From Micropterix aruncella (lineage: Eukaryota > Arthropoda > Insecta > Lepidoptera > Micropterigidae): a stretch of 64,000 nt of DNA. Of this stretch, positions 22,755 to 37,847 are shown piece after piece. The first letter of the stretch is position 1, and the number at the start of each line of letters is the position of its first letter. The notes under the pieces were generated by a model. It worked only from the letters and a program-made list of their open reading frames with translations. It did not search any database and had not been told where the DNA came from. The stretch is from positions 24,521,031 to 24,585,030 of the forward strand of contig OX155957.1 in the NCBI GenBank assembly GCA_944548615.1. The letters are read 5' to 3'. The position numbers and the translations under genes were made by a program.

Positions 22755-23185
22755 TGGACGGCCCAGTCGCCTGATCTCTTACATTCGGCCCGATTGCGTT
22801 TCTTCGTGAACTAAAATAGGAAATTAGTTCAACCGAACGAGACAGAGCAATACGTTAAAACGGAATATGAAATGAATCGTCGTCGATTTTCCCGCATCAA
22901 AACTATCTGTCGAACTTATAGACGCCCGAATAAGTTTGAACACATTTCGTGCGGTGTTAGATTTAGCTGCTTTACCTTCGGTGGGTAGTTTAAATCCGGT
23001 AAAGTGACAACCGGTCATTTCACATCCGCTCTGACATACTGCTCTTTCTCGTTCACACGAACTAATTTCCGATTTTAGTTCAAGAGACACGGAATCGAGC
23101 CCTTTGTAAGGTTCCGGGTTCGATTCCCGGCTGGGTCACTATTTCCGTTATGATGAAATTAACGGAATTTATTTATTTATTTATT
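22755..23185 (+). repeat. tRNA-derived SINE split by a MITE
   Basis: A pol III A-box-like sequence (TGGACGGCCCAGTCG, 22755-22769) and a B box (GGTTCGATTCC, 23117-23127, inside the T-arm hairpin CCGGG...CCCGG and followed by CTGGGTCA) are separated by the foldback MITE at 22786-23102. Removing the MITE leaves about 30 bp between the boxes, the normal spacing. The SINE ends in an ATTT-rich tail (TTTATTTATTTATTTATT) from 23169. The A box is diverged, so a retained T-arm only is an alternative. Confidence 0.55.
22786..23102. mobile_element. Foldback MITE family M, copy 1
   Basis: Ends are inverted: GGCCCGATTGCGTTTCTTCG at 22787 and the complement of GGGCTCGATTCCGTGTCTC at 23102, and the arms pair further in. 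The left flank is ATT (22783-22785) and the right flank TTT. The inner part has TTTCGTGCGGTGTTAGATTT and GGTGGGTAGTTT, shared with the copies at 31374, 37848 and 56631. No coding capacity. Confidence 0.8.
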
Positions 23186-23730
23186 TTATTTATCCCTAGT
23201 ATTACATGATTAAATTTCCTATAGTATATTTTACATGATTTAGTTGTACATACAAAATTTAGAACCCTGGAAATTTACTGCTTCGGCTTCGGCGGGATTT
23301 TATCATTTCACTAGGCAGAGCCTGTATTTAGGTGATATTTAGTTCTGCGTTCATCTGTCGGGTGCATAGGTAATTTTTGTAATTTTGGGAAATCCTACAA
23401 GTGTATATTGTTTAACTATTATAGTATATATATTACACCGAAATATAGAACCAACATTTTTCAACAATCATTAGTTTTTAGATATACTAATCGCCTATTC
23501 CTTTCCAGCATAGATTCTCGACTTTCACTTTGTGTTACCACTGTATGAGGCAGGAAGAAGTCCAGTTGACAGATTTCCAATACCACAGCAGGGATTATTG
23601 ACCAACACTGAAAGAATAGAGAAGAAAAAAGGCGTGGAGTCACTCATGGTCTACACAGACCAGATAAGTCTCCTTTCATTTATTTTATACGTTAATATAT
23701 TTAGTAATAATACATAATTTCAATTTGAAA
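23186..23730. other. No recognised gene
   Basis: Between the SINE tail and the TA array. A short open frame at 23532-23650 has no motif that I can name. Confidence 0.3.
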
Positions 23731-27222
<3,492 letters not shown>

Positions 27223-27422
27223 NNNNNNNNNNNNNNNNNNNNNNNNNNNNNNNNNNNNNNNNNNNNNNNNNNNNNNNNNNNNNNNNNNNNNNNNNNNNNN
27301 NNNNNNNNNNNNNNNNNNNNNNNNNNNNNNNNNNNNNNNNNNNNNNNNNNNNNNNNNNNNNNNNNNNNNNNNNNNNNNNNNNNNNNNNNNNNNNNNNNNN
27401 NNNNNNNNNNNNNNNNNNNNNN
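27223..27422. other. Assembly gap (200 N)
   Basis: A run of exactly 200 N, the size usually used for gaps of unknown length. Its real size and content are unknown. Confidence 1.
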
Positions 27423-27493
<71 letters not shown>

Positions 27494-27494
27494 A
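27423..27494. repeat. (TA)n microsatellite after the gap
   Basis: About 70 bp of TA directly after the gap, suggesting that assembly failed inside a longer TA array. Confidence 0.9.
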
Positions 27495-27643
27495 ATATTA
27501 ATATATATCCCAAATATAAATTTTGGATACTTTTATGATGTAAAATTCCTTTTAAATATAAATTTCTAATGAAAAGCATACGACACGGGGAGGGGCACAA
27601 GCGGGGTAAAACAGTACGTTAAGATTCTAAAAAATCCGACGCC

Positions 27644-28080
27644 ATGGAGCGTTTCACTGGTGCGGACCGTGCTTTTTGTATACCCGAGTTTTATCGGAAC
27701 AAAAATTCGGCAGCCATTGTGCGGCGTAAATTTCGAGAACATCACAATGTACACAATTTTAATGACACTTCAATTGTTCAAATGATCAATAACTGGGTTG
27801 CAAAGTTAGATCAGACTGGTTCGATGTTAGATAAACAGCGGTCGGGTCGACCAAGGACATTACGGACGGAAGCAAAAATCGACATATTACAGTCTGTTCG
27901 CGAACATCCTTTCCAGTCTACTCATAAACGTTCCAGAACATTAAACGTATCCAGAACATCGTTACAGCGGATTTTAAAGAAAGATTTACCTATGCACCCT
28001 TACAAAATTAAGTTGGTGTAGGAATTAAAAGACATTTACGCTATCCAGAGACTAAATTACGCGAATGAAATGTTTAGCCG
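27644..28080 (+). pseudogene. Tc1/mariner-type transposase, N-terminal part
   Basis: The frame from ATG at 27644 reads as the N-terminal helix-turn-helix region (the DUF4817-like type) of an insect Tc1/mariner-superfamily transposase: MERFTGADRAFCIPEFYRN, VRRKFREHHNVHN, then KQRSGRPRTLRT, the second helix-turn-helix with VSRTSLQRILKKDL, and MHPYKIKLV. TAG follows at 28019, but the same frame continues readably (ELKDIYAIQRLNYANEM) to about 28070. The catalytic DDE half is missing; nothing like it is seen in 28090-28780. Domain order is normal for the family, but the terminal repeats were not found, and the gap lies only about 220 bp upstream. Confidence 0.75.
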
Positions 28081-28782
28081 CTTTTCTTCTTGTAATAACT
28101 CTCGGATAAAACTCACTTCTAAAAGTAAATAAAATTTCCGCTACTGGTGCCCCTAAAATCCAAATCGTAAACATCAAAAGCCAAAGTGAGAGTTTGTGCC
28201 AAAATGGCCCGTATTCCGTTTCTCGCAGGTGCCTAAATTGGGGGCCAATGAGCGACTTTAGTGACTACAATGCTTTCGGTGGCGCAGAAATCGACCACGC
28301 CTTTCCAAAAGCAACCGACCTCTAATGCGATCCTACCGGTGATGCTCATGGACAGCCAATGTATTACAACGTCAAGCCTTATATTCTTTACCCGTCATAC
28401 GCCAAGCGTATCCTGTAAGAAACCACTTAAATCAGAGACCTTTCAGAGACTCGTGGGTGTTTTTTTATTGGCACTTCATTTGAGGCCACGATGACGTCAC
28501 ACTCTCTACGCTATGAGTCCACTGGGGCTCTTAACTCAGAGCGGCTGTAAAGCTTCCGTGAGAGAGTCCTTTTAAAGTGAGATGTCAGATGGGGTGACCG
28601 TCATTTGCTTACAAACACTACTACTGAGAAACGAGATAACGGTGACGAATAGAGACGATTGTTCTTTAACTTTAACCTTTGGGTTATTATACAAAAGTAG
28701 CTAAAAAATCGTTGTTTTTTCTTTCATTAGATTTCCTAATAATAATACTTGTTTACAATATACCAGACTCTTTTACACAAAA
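28081..28782. other. No recognised gene
   Basis: A short open frame at 28261-28494 has no motif. I looked for the missing catalytic half of the transposase and did not see it. Confidence 0.3.
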
Positions 28783-28990
28783 GATCCATATATAACCCTT
28801 TTTTGTATTTAGAATCGTAGGAATAATTTGACCTATCACATATGCTTTGTGGGTTTCGGGTTTCTTTATTTTATTTGTTCTACTAGATACGGCTTGTTCC
28901 GTTGGGGAGACAATATAGTGACCGTATCACGTACTTTCGTATTGATAGGGCAGCTAATATTGTTTTACTAGATACCTATTGATTTAGTTA
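28783..28990 (-). repeat. Dispersed repeat H, copy 1
   Basis: Matches 35098-35250 in reverse: complement of ACAAGCCGTATC, GAAACCCACAAAGC and CCTACGATTCT. Contains AGGGCAGCTAATATTG near the end, also echoed at 35340. Confidence 0.55.
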
Positions 28991-29354
28991 TGCACTATCG
29001 ATATAACTTCCTGGGCTGGTGGGTTATATAAAATATATTACAAGCTAAATGCTAAATATTTTTTAATTAGTCACATTTTAGTGTTTAGTGTTGTAACACT
29101 AGTCAGCACACTTATTTGCAGCATTATTGAAAGTACTTGGTTTGAATAACGAAGAGGATTGGTAGAATAAAAAAAAAGCCTAGACCTAAAAATTACCTAT
29201 GTAAGGGCATAAGGGGCGTTATAAAGTAGAGCTGATATAATCATCGCGGTCGTGGCGTCACGTAGGCAGTAGCGATAAGCGATGGCTATTTGTTTCTTTC
29301 ATGGAGTGAACGCAGAGACTTAGGAACAACACAGTCCACTATCTAACTACACCA
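28991..29354. other. No recognised gene
   Basis: AT-rich; nothing recognised. Confidence 0.3.
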
Positions 29355-29720
29355 ACAAGCCCACTAGAGTCTAATGCCTTACCGCGTGGCACTGAGAAGT
29401 GAAACCAGTGGTCCGACCTCACGCCCTCACTACCAGATTTGGACTGATTTCTCCGTCCTCCAGTCTGGTCAAAAATTCAAAGTCGCTTGCGCGGCCTCTA
29501 CGGTAATCAAGTTCGAATTTATCGTGGACCGTGGCGCCGACAATATCACTCAGGTTCGGCTAGCCAACAAATCATTTCAAAGCTAGCTGAAATCAGGTCA
29601 ACAACCACGTTCGCTGCTTAGGAAACGAATGTTTCCAGACATTCACGATGTGCAAACCGCCAGTATCGCCCGAGGTGTTCCCCCAGATTGAATCCCATCC
29701 CTGCTCTCCATGGCAAAGCC
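29355..29720. repeat. Dispersed repeat B, copy 2
   Basis: Partner of 1425-1830 with shared CAAAGTCGCTTGCGC, GCCTCTAC and TGCTTAGGA blocks. A 70-codon open frame here is not kept in the other copy. Confidence 0.55.
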
Positions 29721-30660
29721 GTTAAATGGCTCACATTGTCCTTTTCAGGTTAGTCCCTCTTCGAGGAGGCTACCGGATGGAAGGTGAACAGTAAGTTGAA
29801 CCGATCCAAAATAACAAACGTGTCATTAGTCCCAAAATGTACGAAACCGTTAGATACTTAAGCTTAAGGCGACGTGACACCTGGAAACGACCATATCTGA
29901 AGAATTTTAGTTTTATGAGTTTTTTGAAAAATACAAGCATTAATTTTAAAAAGTTTCTAAGTGAATTCCTCGACAAGGAATCAATTTAAAATTTGGACTC
30001 AAAAAAGTTGCTCATTGCCTTGGACATTAAGGCTTTAAACTGACTTCGAAAACTTTCAGGCGCGGTTACTCCTACAATGTAAGCGGTGAGTGTGTTTTAT
30101 TATAATTTCATAATATTGACTGGTTAATTCTCTAGGGCAGCACTTAGCCACATTTTTAATCTAGGCCCTAAATTAATTACAATTAATTAAAACATGAGAG
30201 CGCTCTGAGATTTATTCTAAATATTCTTTGCCATTAACACCCTTATATTACCACTGCGTAAAGATAGTTATTCTGTGCTAGCGCTGCGATAGAGCATATA
30301 GTATGCGCCTAGCAGGCGGCGCGAGCGGACGTAGAATCTGCGCTTGACGCTTCGTCAACGCTGGATTTTTATTGGTCAAACGCTACAAAATTGTCCCCGC
30401 CTATTTTTTCGCGTGTACGCCCATTTCGGATATTTTTCTGATGTCTTACGTCGCCGTAATTGAAGATATATAAGATAGCATGTAAGAAACGGAACAGGAA
30501 AAAATGTGTAAATTCGCGATATCAGAACAATCTATCATAATTTACTCCCTAACGGTATTTTCGTCCAGTGCGGCTCAACTAACTGGTGTGAAATGACTTT
30601 TAAGCGACTGTGAAAATTTAATATCACCTGAACGACGCCGGAAGAGCGTGAAACGGAAAG
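29721..30660. other. No recognised gene
   Basis: Mixed sequence. 30285-30420 is GC-richer, with an imperfect GCGCTTGACG/CGTCAACGC inverted repeat. Nothing else recognised. Confidence 0.3.
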
Positions 30661-30925
30661 AAGGGACATTGGAGAGGGAGGGGGGGTGGGCGGGGGGGGG
30701 GGGGGGAGGAAGAGGTGTGGATAGATAATAAAGACTCTTCATAACATTTAAAAGTTTATGAATGGAGGTTCGTCGAGTTGGCCATGGCGGGGCAATTTCG
30801 AATCCTACCCACGTGACGCAAATTAAACGGCAAAAATTTAATTTATAAACTTCCCCCTGACATCGACCCATCCCCCTCCCCCCCCCCCCCCTTCCCCTTT
30901 CCCTCCCATCCCTTTCCTCCATGAT
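30661..30925. repeat. Facing G-run and C-run
   Basis: A G-rich tract (about 30669-30716, with a run of 14 or more G) is followed about 150 bp later by a C-rich tract (about 30868-30925, with a run of 13 C). They can pair as an inverted repeat and each strand has G-quadruplex potential. Minus-strand frames over it are low-complexity and not genes. Confidence 0.6.
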
Positions 30926-31242
30926 TTCCTCGACACGCGAAAGGCTGACAGGAAATTTGCTGGACGTCTGAGTTTGTATAAATTAATTTCCTGATTTGCA
31001 GTTTGACGCTGCGATCGATGATTGCGACCAACATCCATCTGTGTATACTAAACTAAACCTTACTGTAATATTCTCTATTATCGCTCTGATCACGACTTAT
31101 CTTGATTTATAAAATTATTAAAAATATTTTGTCTAATTGACTATAAACATTTTTTTAACAAATTCATTACAGAAAATTAAATATTACACATATCCTAATA
31201 TGTATACATTATTTATTACATATATCATAATTTCTTGTCATA

Positions 31243-31276
31243 TCGCTATACCTCAGTATATACTGAGGTATAGCGA
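31243..31276. repeat. Perfect 34-bp palindrome
   Basis: TCGCTATACCTCAGTA pairs with TACTGAGGTATAGCGA about a central TA step, with no loop or mismatch. It may be a very short foldback remnant. Confidence 0.95.
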
Positions 31277-31373
31277 AAGTCAAACATTGCATTAGAACAA
31301 TTAATCATATCTCGACATGTCCATAAGAATTGGCTCGAGTGACGTGATTCGCTAAGATCAGGCCAGTGACATT

Positions 31374-31654
31374 GGACCCGATTGCGTTTGTTTATGAACT
31401 AAAACTGAAATTAGTTCAAGTGGAATATGAAACGTTCGAGCGGAATATGAAACGAACGAACATCGATAAAAACTACCTGTCGAATTTGAACACATTTCGT
31501 GCCGTCTTAGATTCAGATGCTTTATCTTTGGTGGGTAGTTTTAATGCGAAAAAGTGACAACCGTTCATTTCACATTCCGCTCCAGCGTATTGCCCTGTCT
31601 CGTTCACACGAACTAACTTCCGATTTTAGTTCACGAAGAAACGCAATCGAGCCC
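31374..31654. mobile_element. Foldback MITE family M, copy 2
   Basis: Begins GGACCCGATTGCG and ends CGCAATCGAGCCC. It is flanked by ATT on both sides (31371-31373 and 31655-31657), a 3-bp target duplication. The internal TTTCGTGC and GGTGGGTAGTTTTAATG blocks match the other copies. Confidence 0.85.
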
Positions 31655-32119
31655 ATTGTGTCTGTTGTGTCAGTAATGATATAGTACAAATATCTTTAAT
31701 ATAGGTACATATTTATTTTTATTTAAGTTGCATACGCATTAGTAATAAATTGATAATATTTGATTATTCATTATGATTATATTGTCGTTGTACGTGTGAC
31801 ATTATTAAGCATTAATCTTTTATTTTGCCTGACTTTTTGGTTATTTTTAGTATTATTTTTACTGATTTGAAAAAAAGGAATTATTCGTTGCATTTATATT
31901 TTGATCATTGTGTTTTAAACAAATGGGGATTATGACATATCTAAGTGTATTTGCAATTTTGGATGAATAAAAGATTAATGACTATTGCCTATTGACTGGT
32001 ACATTGAGTCAAATACAGTAATACAAAATAAACCTCTGTGTTTAACGGCTCTATCTATACGAACGTACGTGACACGCCCGTTAATGCCCGTTTTTGTAAA
32101 ACCGACACACGCCCGTTTT
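31655..32119. other. No recognised gene
   Basis: AT-rich. CACACGCCCGTTTTTGTAAAA and a close copy lie in tandem at about 32075-32128, just before the LINE. Confidence 0.35.
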
Positions 32120-32177
32120 TGTAAAATCGGGTGTATTATTTAAAAATCGTGAAGATATTTGCAAACTTTCCATTGAG

Positions 32178-32540
32178 ATGGTAATCGAAATTAGCTGTAT
32201 ATATCTATCGGAGCTATCTGCATATGTTCTTTGCTTATATAGAAGTCCGGAGTCAGATTTTCTAGAGATAGTACTTGACAAGTTAGCTAGGGATTCATCC
32301 AAAATAATACTGTGTGCCGATTTTAACATCAATTTTTTAGAAAAATCTAATAATGGCGATAGTTTAATGGATCTTTGCTTGTCTTATAATTTAATCAGAA
32401 CTATAGACTTCCCTACGCGAACGACAGCTAGCAGCAGTAAATGCATAGATAATATATTTACTAACTCTGATAAATTTTCCGTTCAGCCAGTCAGCTGCGG
32501 ACTATCGGATCATGGCGGACAAATGATTGCCATTAAGTAG
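32178..32540 (+). pseudogene. LINE endonuclease domain, C-terminal half
   Basis: This is the APE-type endonuclease that nicks target DNA. Only its second half remains: LCLYRSPESDF, then IILCADFNIN (the DFN motif with the metal-binding Asp), CIDNIFTN, and SDHGGQM, the catalytic His motif (SDH). The frame stops at TAG 32538, and 78 bp later the reverse transcriptase frame opens. The first half of the domain with the N and E motifs lies beyond the truncated 5' end. Confidence 0.8.
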
Positions 32541-32618
32541 CAATGTAGTCAAGAAACTGGCACAGAATGTTAGCAGAAGAAAAGTAACGGCAAAAAACCT
32601 AATATTTTCCAGACAGCC

Positions 32619-34130
32619 TTGACAGAAAATGATTTTATCGCTTCCACGAATGATCCTGATCATCTGTATGGTGAGTTCTTCAGATGGTATCTCGCTGCAT
32701 TGGATAGCTCAATTCCCGTGAGGCAATCGACTCAGAAACTTTCAAAAACTTTTAACGACTGGGCAACACCGGGAATCAAGATATCCAAACAGCGGATGCT
32801 GCATCCGAATGAAATACAGAAAAATAGTAATGATACCATAGTTCTCGAATACATCAAAGCATACAAAAAGACATACAAAAAAGTAGTATGGTTTGCTAAG
32901 CAGAAATATTTAAAATATACTATAGATAATTCAGATAATAAAATCAAGGCTGCCTGGAATATCATTAAAAAAGAATGTACACGGAACCAAACGGGTAATA
33001 ATTGCATACGCCTCAACGTCAATGGCAGTTGTATAGATGATGCGACAACGGTTGCAGAACTTTTTAATGACTATTTCAGCTCTATACCCTTAAATACCAG
33101 TTGCCAGAATAAGGTAAATCACTCAGCTTTAAGCCTGCTTGAGGACTATCGTAATAAAAATCCAAATTCATTGTTATTCTCCCCCACCAATTCCTCCGAA
33201 ATAATTAAAGTTGCTAAATCACTTAAAATGAAAAATTCAACAGACCTATGGAATATATCCACCAAAATCCTAAAGAGTTCTGTAACCGTAATCTCGCACA
33301 ATCTATCTTTTATATTTAATCGATGCATGGAACATGGATTCTTTCCCACCGAAATGAAGATGGCCAAAGTAGTGCCGATATTTAAAAAAGGTTGCCCTGA
33401 AAACAGAGATAATTATCGACCCATATCGCTTTTACCAGTTTTCAGCAAAATTTTTGAAAAATTACTTCTTATCCGACTTGTTAATTTCTTTGCTGAAAAC
33501 CAAATCCTCTCTAAAAAACAATTTGGATTTCAAAAAAATCTCTCTACGCAAGATGCAATCGCCAGTCTAATTAAAAAAACACTACTTGGGCTAGACAATA
33601 TGAAAAAAACCGTAGGCATTTTCTGTGACCTCTCTAAAGCTTTTGATTGCGTAGACCACTCAATTCTACTTGAAAAATTGGAATATTACGGTATTAGGAA
33701 TAAGGAACTGCAACTCATGGAATCTTATTTGCAAGAACGCACTCAGATTACGCAAGTCGATAATAGCAAGAGCGCGCCACAGAATATCCGCAAAGGTGTT
33801 CCTCAAGGATCGATACTTGGACCATTTCTCTTCCTCGTCTATATTAATGACATCCCAGAGTGCCTGAAATCCGTGGATGATGAAATCATTTTATTCGCCG
33901 ATGATACTTCACTTCTTTTTAGCGATAAAAGTAAAGACACTTTGGCCCAAAGAATAAAAGAAACAATAGACAGGCTTAGTATATGGTTCCAAGTTAATAA
34001 ATTGTCACTTAACGTAAATAAATCAAAATCAATATGCTTCTATTTGCGGCCGTCTGATTATAACGAAATAGACGTATACTTTGGGTCTGACCAGCTAGAA
34101 AATGTCTCCTCCACGAAATTCTCGGATTAG
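32619..34130 (+). pseudogene. LINE reverse transcriptase
   Basis: The frame copies element RNA into DNA at the nicked target. It is 503 codons long with all catalytic blocks: KVVPIFKKGCPENRDNYRPI (about residues 245-265), FCDLSKAFDCVDH (motif A Asp), GVPQGSILGPFLF (motif B), LFADDTSLLF at about residue 424 (motif C, FADD in place of YADD) and the NKSKSICF block. It ends at TAG 34128 through a small deletion next to SSTKFSD; the C-terminal part resumes downstream in another frame. The reverse transcriptase core is therefore uninterrupted, while the element as a whole is not. Confidence 0.9.
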
Positions 34131-34169
34131 AAATCGATCAAAAATTACAATGGTCTGATCTCTCAGTAA

Positions 34170-34725
34170 AAAATTATGCAGTGCCATATTCGCCATTAGA
34201 AAGATAAGAAGTTTATGCGGTTTTGAAGCAGCTAAATCCGTTTATTTTGCATATTTCCACTCCCTAATAACGTATGGCCTACTGTTTTGGGGAATGGCAC
34301 CAAATTCAAAAAGAATTTTTCTCCTCCAGAAAAGAGCGGTACGCAGTTTATATAGAGTCTCACCAAGAAGTTCTTGTAAGCCGCTATTTGTAAAATCAGG
34401 AATAATGACTCTATTTTCTTCTTACATCTACCAAAATATTATGTACGCTCGTAGACACCTAACAGAAGCTCCGGTGAATAGTGATTTTCATCATCACGAT
34501 ACGAGGAATAAATCCAATCTCCACATAAACCGACAGCGACTTAGCAAAGTGCGAAACAGTTTTATTCACCAAAATTTGTCCTTCTATAATAAGATTCCAG
34601 AGCAAATGAAAAGCCTTGGAGAGGACCAATTTAAAAAGATAATTATACATAATTTGGTAAGAAACCCAATTTATGGTATAAGGGAGTTTGAAAATTCTGA
34701 GTTTATTTTCCATGTTGATGATTAA
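34170..34725 (+). pseudogene. LINE ORF2 C-terminal domain
   Basis: Readable from about 34175 (AIFAIRKIRSLCGFEAAKSV), through YFHSLITYGLLFWG, LLQKRAVRSLY, DTRNKSNLH and FYNKIPEQMKSL, to TAA at 34723. These are the standard post-polymerase blocks of jockey/CR1-type elements. Frame change from the reverse transcriptase occurs near 34100-34170. About 370 bp of AT-rich 3' untranslated sequence follow. Confidence 0.8.
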
Positions 34726-35097
34726 TGAAATGCGTAAAGTTTTAAACATAATGGTATTATGATAGCTGACATTCTAATTTTCATATAATTAAATTCATTT
34801 TTAAAAAAAAATACGAAGGCATATTGCTGGATTGGCAATAAAATATATATTTTTTGATTATTCTACATAGAATTTGCATTTCTATTTTAATATATTATTC
34901 TCCCTGACACATCACATTAGCATATTTTGATTATTTGTATGTAGGTAATATTGAATATAATATTACAGCCATGACAACTATCACGATAGTTATGTTTATA
35001 ATAATGAAATTTTTAGCATTTAATTTTGTGACGCATCCAAGTGTAGGAATGCCTATCTACTGGAGTAGTTGATTGTATTGTATTGTATTGTATTGTT

Positions 35098-35515
35098 ATA
35101 TTGTCGCCCAAACGCAACAAGCCGTATCACGTACGTTCGAGTACAAAAACAAACAAAAAAAATACTCGAAACCCACAAAGCGTACGTGAAACGTCAAATT
35201 GATCCTACGATTCTTAATACAAAAAGGGTAATAAATTGGTCAATTGTGTAACAAAAATGTCTCGTACATTGTAACAACTATTGTTATTCAGAAATCTAAT
35301 AAGAAACCCAATGACTTTTTACTTACTTTTAGACTAGATAGGGCGGTTAATATTGGTTCGTTTTTATTTTGTAGGCTTCTAAGAATCGGCAAGCAAACCT
35401 CGATGTTACGATTGTCTCCACATAACGAATTTCTTAATATCCCCTTCAAGTTCGTAATTTCGAGATATTCCGGCGCGCTCACTCGATACGTTTGCAGCTG
35501 CCCTATTTAATTTTA
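35098..35515 (+). repeat. Dispersed repeat H, copy 2
   Basis: Begins right after the LINE tail with TTGTCGCCCAAACGCAACAA; 35098-35250 matches 28783-28940 in reverse. Ends near CAGCTGCCCTATTTAATTTT. Confidence 0.5.
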
Positions 35516-35585
35516 TTTTAAAAATAAGTTATTAGTAAACACACATTTTGTTAAGAAGCTTTTATTAGATAAAATTCTCTGCGCT

Positions 35586-35960
35586 GAACCAACCCTGGGT
35601 GCAACAGCCTTATCATAGTGGAACTTAGAAAGGGCCATGACTATAAAGAATTTCGTGTTTGTGCTATTGAGCATTGAGGAGTCCCTCGTTGGAAGGCAAT
35701 CCTGGGTGCAGCAGTCCTGTCGCGGTGAAACTTAGAACGGGCTGTCATAAGTAAATGCGTATACAAAATTTCATTTATGTGCTGTTGACCGTTGAGGAGT
35801 CCCCTCATCGGGAGCCAACCCTGAGTGCAACAGCCATGTCATGGTGAAATTTAGAACGGGCTATCATAATTGAATGCGTATACAAAATTGTGTGTCTGTG
35901 CTGTTGACCGTGGAAGAGTAGACTATTTGGGAGCCGATCCTGGGTGTAGAATGTAAATAA
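35586..35960 (+). repeat. Repeat G, three ~117-bp tandem units
   Basis: Units begin near 35589, 35704 and 35816 with AACCCTGGGTGCARCAGCC-like sequence and hold GCTGTTGACCGTTGAGGAG. Matches 22122-22335 in reverse. Not a CRISPR: units have no spacers and the DNA is eukaryotic. Confidence 0.7.
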
Positions 35961-36330
35961 AAGCTTGTTAAAATGAGTCGCCATAAACATGAGTCGCATT
36001 AAACTTCAAACATTACAAGATTAGTTCTATCGAAACTTTACATTCGGATATTTGCTTTTACGCGGCGGAACAAATAGGAGACCACGTGACTATTTTCACT
36101 CATTTTTATGCCGTGTCCATTACCATTAATTATAAATGGTATTAGATTGTTCAACTTCATAGTACGTTTGAATGAATATAAATATATAGATTCACGTACT
36201 TCAGTAAACTTTGAAAACATTTGAGCTATGAAATAGAGAAAAAACAGAGAGGAACAGGAGGAATTTTGCATCAAAATCTATGCAGATTTGTCTATGCAGA
36301 TTGTTATTTAATCTATGCAGATTTGTCATG
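35961..36330. other. No recognised gene
   Basis: AATCTATGCAGATTTGTC occurs as a short tandem repeat at 36276-36328. Nothing else recognised. Confidence 0.4.
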
Positions 36331-36975
36331 TTAATGAAAGTTGCTTAATTCCTCTGATGTAAAACTTTCGTGAACGAAACTTGAACTTCCAATGAGAACT
36401 TTGAAGGCGTTTTTCACCGACTCTTCAAAATTGATTTTTTCCTTTTGTAAAATGACTTGTATTCTAAATCTAAATTCTGAATAAATATGAAACCCTATTA
36501 AAGCAATGTATGGTAAGTAGAGTGGGCGACCAAGAGTCTCCAGCCTCAACTCCTGCAACTTTGCAACTGTTTGCTACATGACTGTTGTCATGCAGAAGCA
36601 GTGGCTATGAGCGATTGATCAGGCTCGGTTATTTAATCACGAGCTTCTCCATTATTGTTTGCAGTTCTTAACAGTACACATTTACGCCAACTGTATAGCC
36701 AGACTGCAAGAAGCGGTAATAGAAAACACCGGCACAGAATCTCATATTTGAAAATAAAGCAAATTTTCAACTTTACCATGTTTGCACAAGCGAAAATATT
36801 TAAACATAAACAAAAAATGGAAAAACAAATAAACAGGTGATTCTTTAAAAAAAATAACATGGCCTTGAATTAAAATTTATTTGAATTTGAAATTTCAACT
36901 CAAACCCAAGTTATCCAAGTTCAAAGTGGCCAGTGAGAAAAAACAGCAATTACATGGATGAGGACTTAATAATAG
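36331..36975 (-). pseudogene. mariner remnant, second minus copy
   Basis: Closely parallels 11966-12608. The minus strand reads LQELRLETLGRPLYLPYIALIGF and, further upstream, ELQTIMEKL and LLLHDN-type sequence with stops. The GTAATTGCTGTTTTTTC end block is present near 36940-36960, so the transposase 5' end lies at the higher coordinate. The opposite terminal repeat is not visible; that side is truncated near 36330. Confidence 0.65.
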
Positions 36976-37847
36976 AGAAGTGAGAGCGTCAACTTGATGA
37001 GACCGTTACAAGATTTCTTAGATTTGTTTTTAACCATTGAAAAAGTAATATTTCTAATGGCTTAAAAGTAAGTAAAGTAAAAGTTAGCAAGTATCGAGTA
37101 ATGGAGTATTTCCGCAGAGAAAATGGACCTTTCCACAAAGCTTTCTCTCAGTTTGAACGGCTCCCGTGCTCACTCTCTTCAATCTTTATGGCGCTTAAGG
37201 CACTGAAGTGTTTGCGTAAGCCTGCATGCACTCCGGGAAAAGTAATGTTTATCCGTCTTGCATTTCGTCCCTAGAAGAATCTTTAACGACCGCAGTAAAT
37301 GTCTCTGTAATATAAAAAAATCTATAAGAAATACTAGAGTTTATCATCTGGCTTCTCCGGCCGTATGATAGGATTTAAAAGGCCATTAAAAGAGGTCGAA
37401 GGGGGAAAAGTTGTTAAACAGTGGATATTGCAAAATATATATTAATTATAGCAAATACATAAGAATTATAACTTTATACGTAATTAAAAAAAACACATAT
37501 ACTCTGCGTCACTCCTAACTAGACAGCGCCATTTCCAAGAAAAACATTAAATTTATATAATAGCAACTAATTATGTAATTTTATGAGATGTTTTCTAATC
37601 TAATGGTTTCATAATCTAAAATCAAAATGTTACGAAATTGTTATAGTAAAATGGTGTATTATATATTATTTATCAAATACTCGGAAAAAAAATATAGGCA
37701 AAAAGTTTTTAAAAAAAAACAATGAAACAAAATGATCATTAGTATATCAATATAAATAATAAATAATATAAGTAATCGAAAATAAATTCAAAATAAAATT
37801 TTATATAATAAAAATAAAATCTGAATTCACTCTCTAGTAAATTCAGT
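36976..37847. other. No recognised gene
   Basis: 37080-37270 is less AT-rich and not visibly repeated; the rest is AT-rich. Nothing recognised. Confidence 0.3.

Larger units (their letters stand above)
32120..35097 (+). mobile_element. jockey/CR1-type LINE, 5'-truncated, ~3 kb
   Basis: One non-LTR retrotransposon copy starts inside the endonuclease region, runs through reverse transcriptase and the C-terminal domain, and ends in a (TTGTA)n microsatellite at about 35070-35095, a usual 3' end for this group. The 5' part (any ORF1 and the start of the endonuclease) is missing. Three open frames joined by frameshifts cover the protein, so it is inactive but not very old. Confidence 0.85.

Noticed and set aside
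28261..28494. Catalytic half of the Tc1/mariner transposase that begins at 27644
   Set aside because: No DDE motif in any frame; the 77-codon frame has no similarity to the family that I can see.
30575..31038. Gly/Arg-rich minus-strand frames
   Set aside because: Translations of C and G homopolymer runs.
35586..35960. Regular repeats resembling a CRISPR array (also 12680-13060 and 26505-27222)
   Set aside because: Units are tandem with no unique spacers, and the DNA is eukaryotic; they belong to Helitron-like and other repeats.
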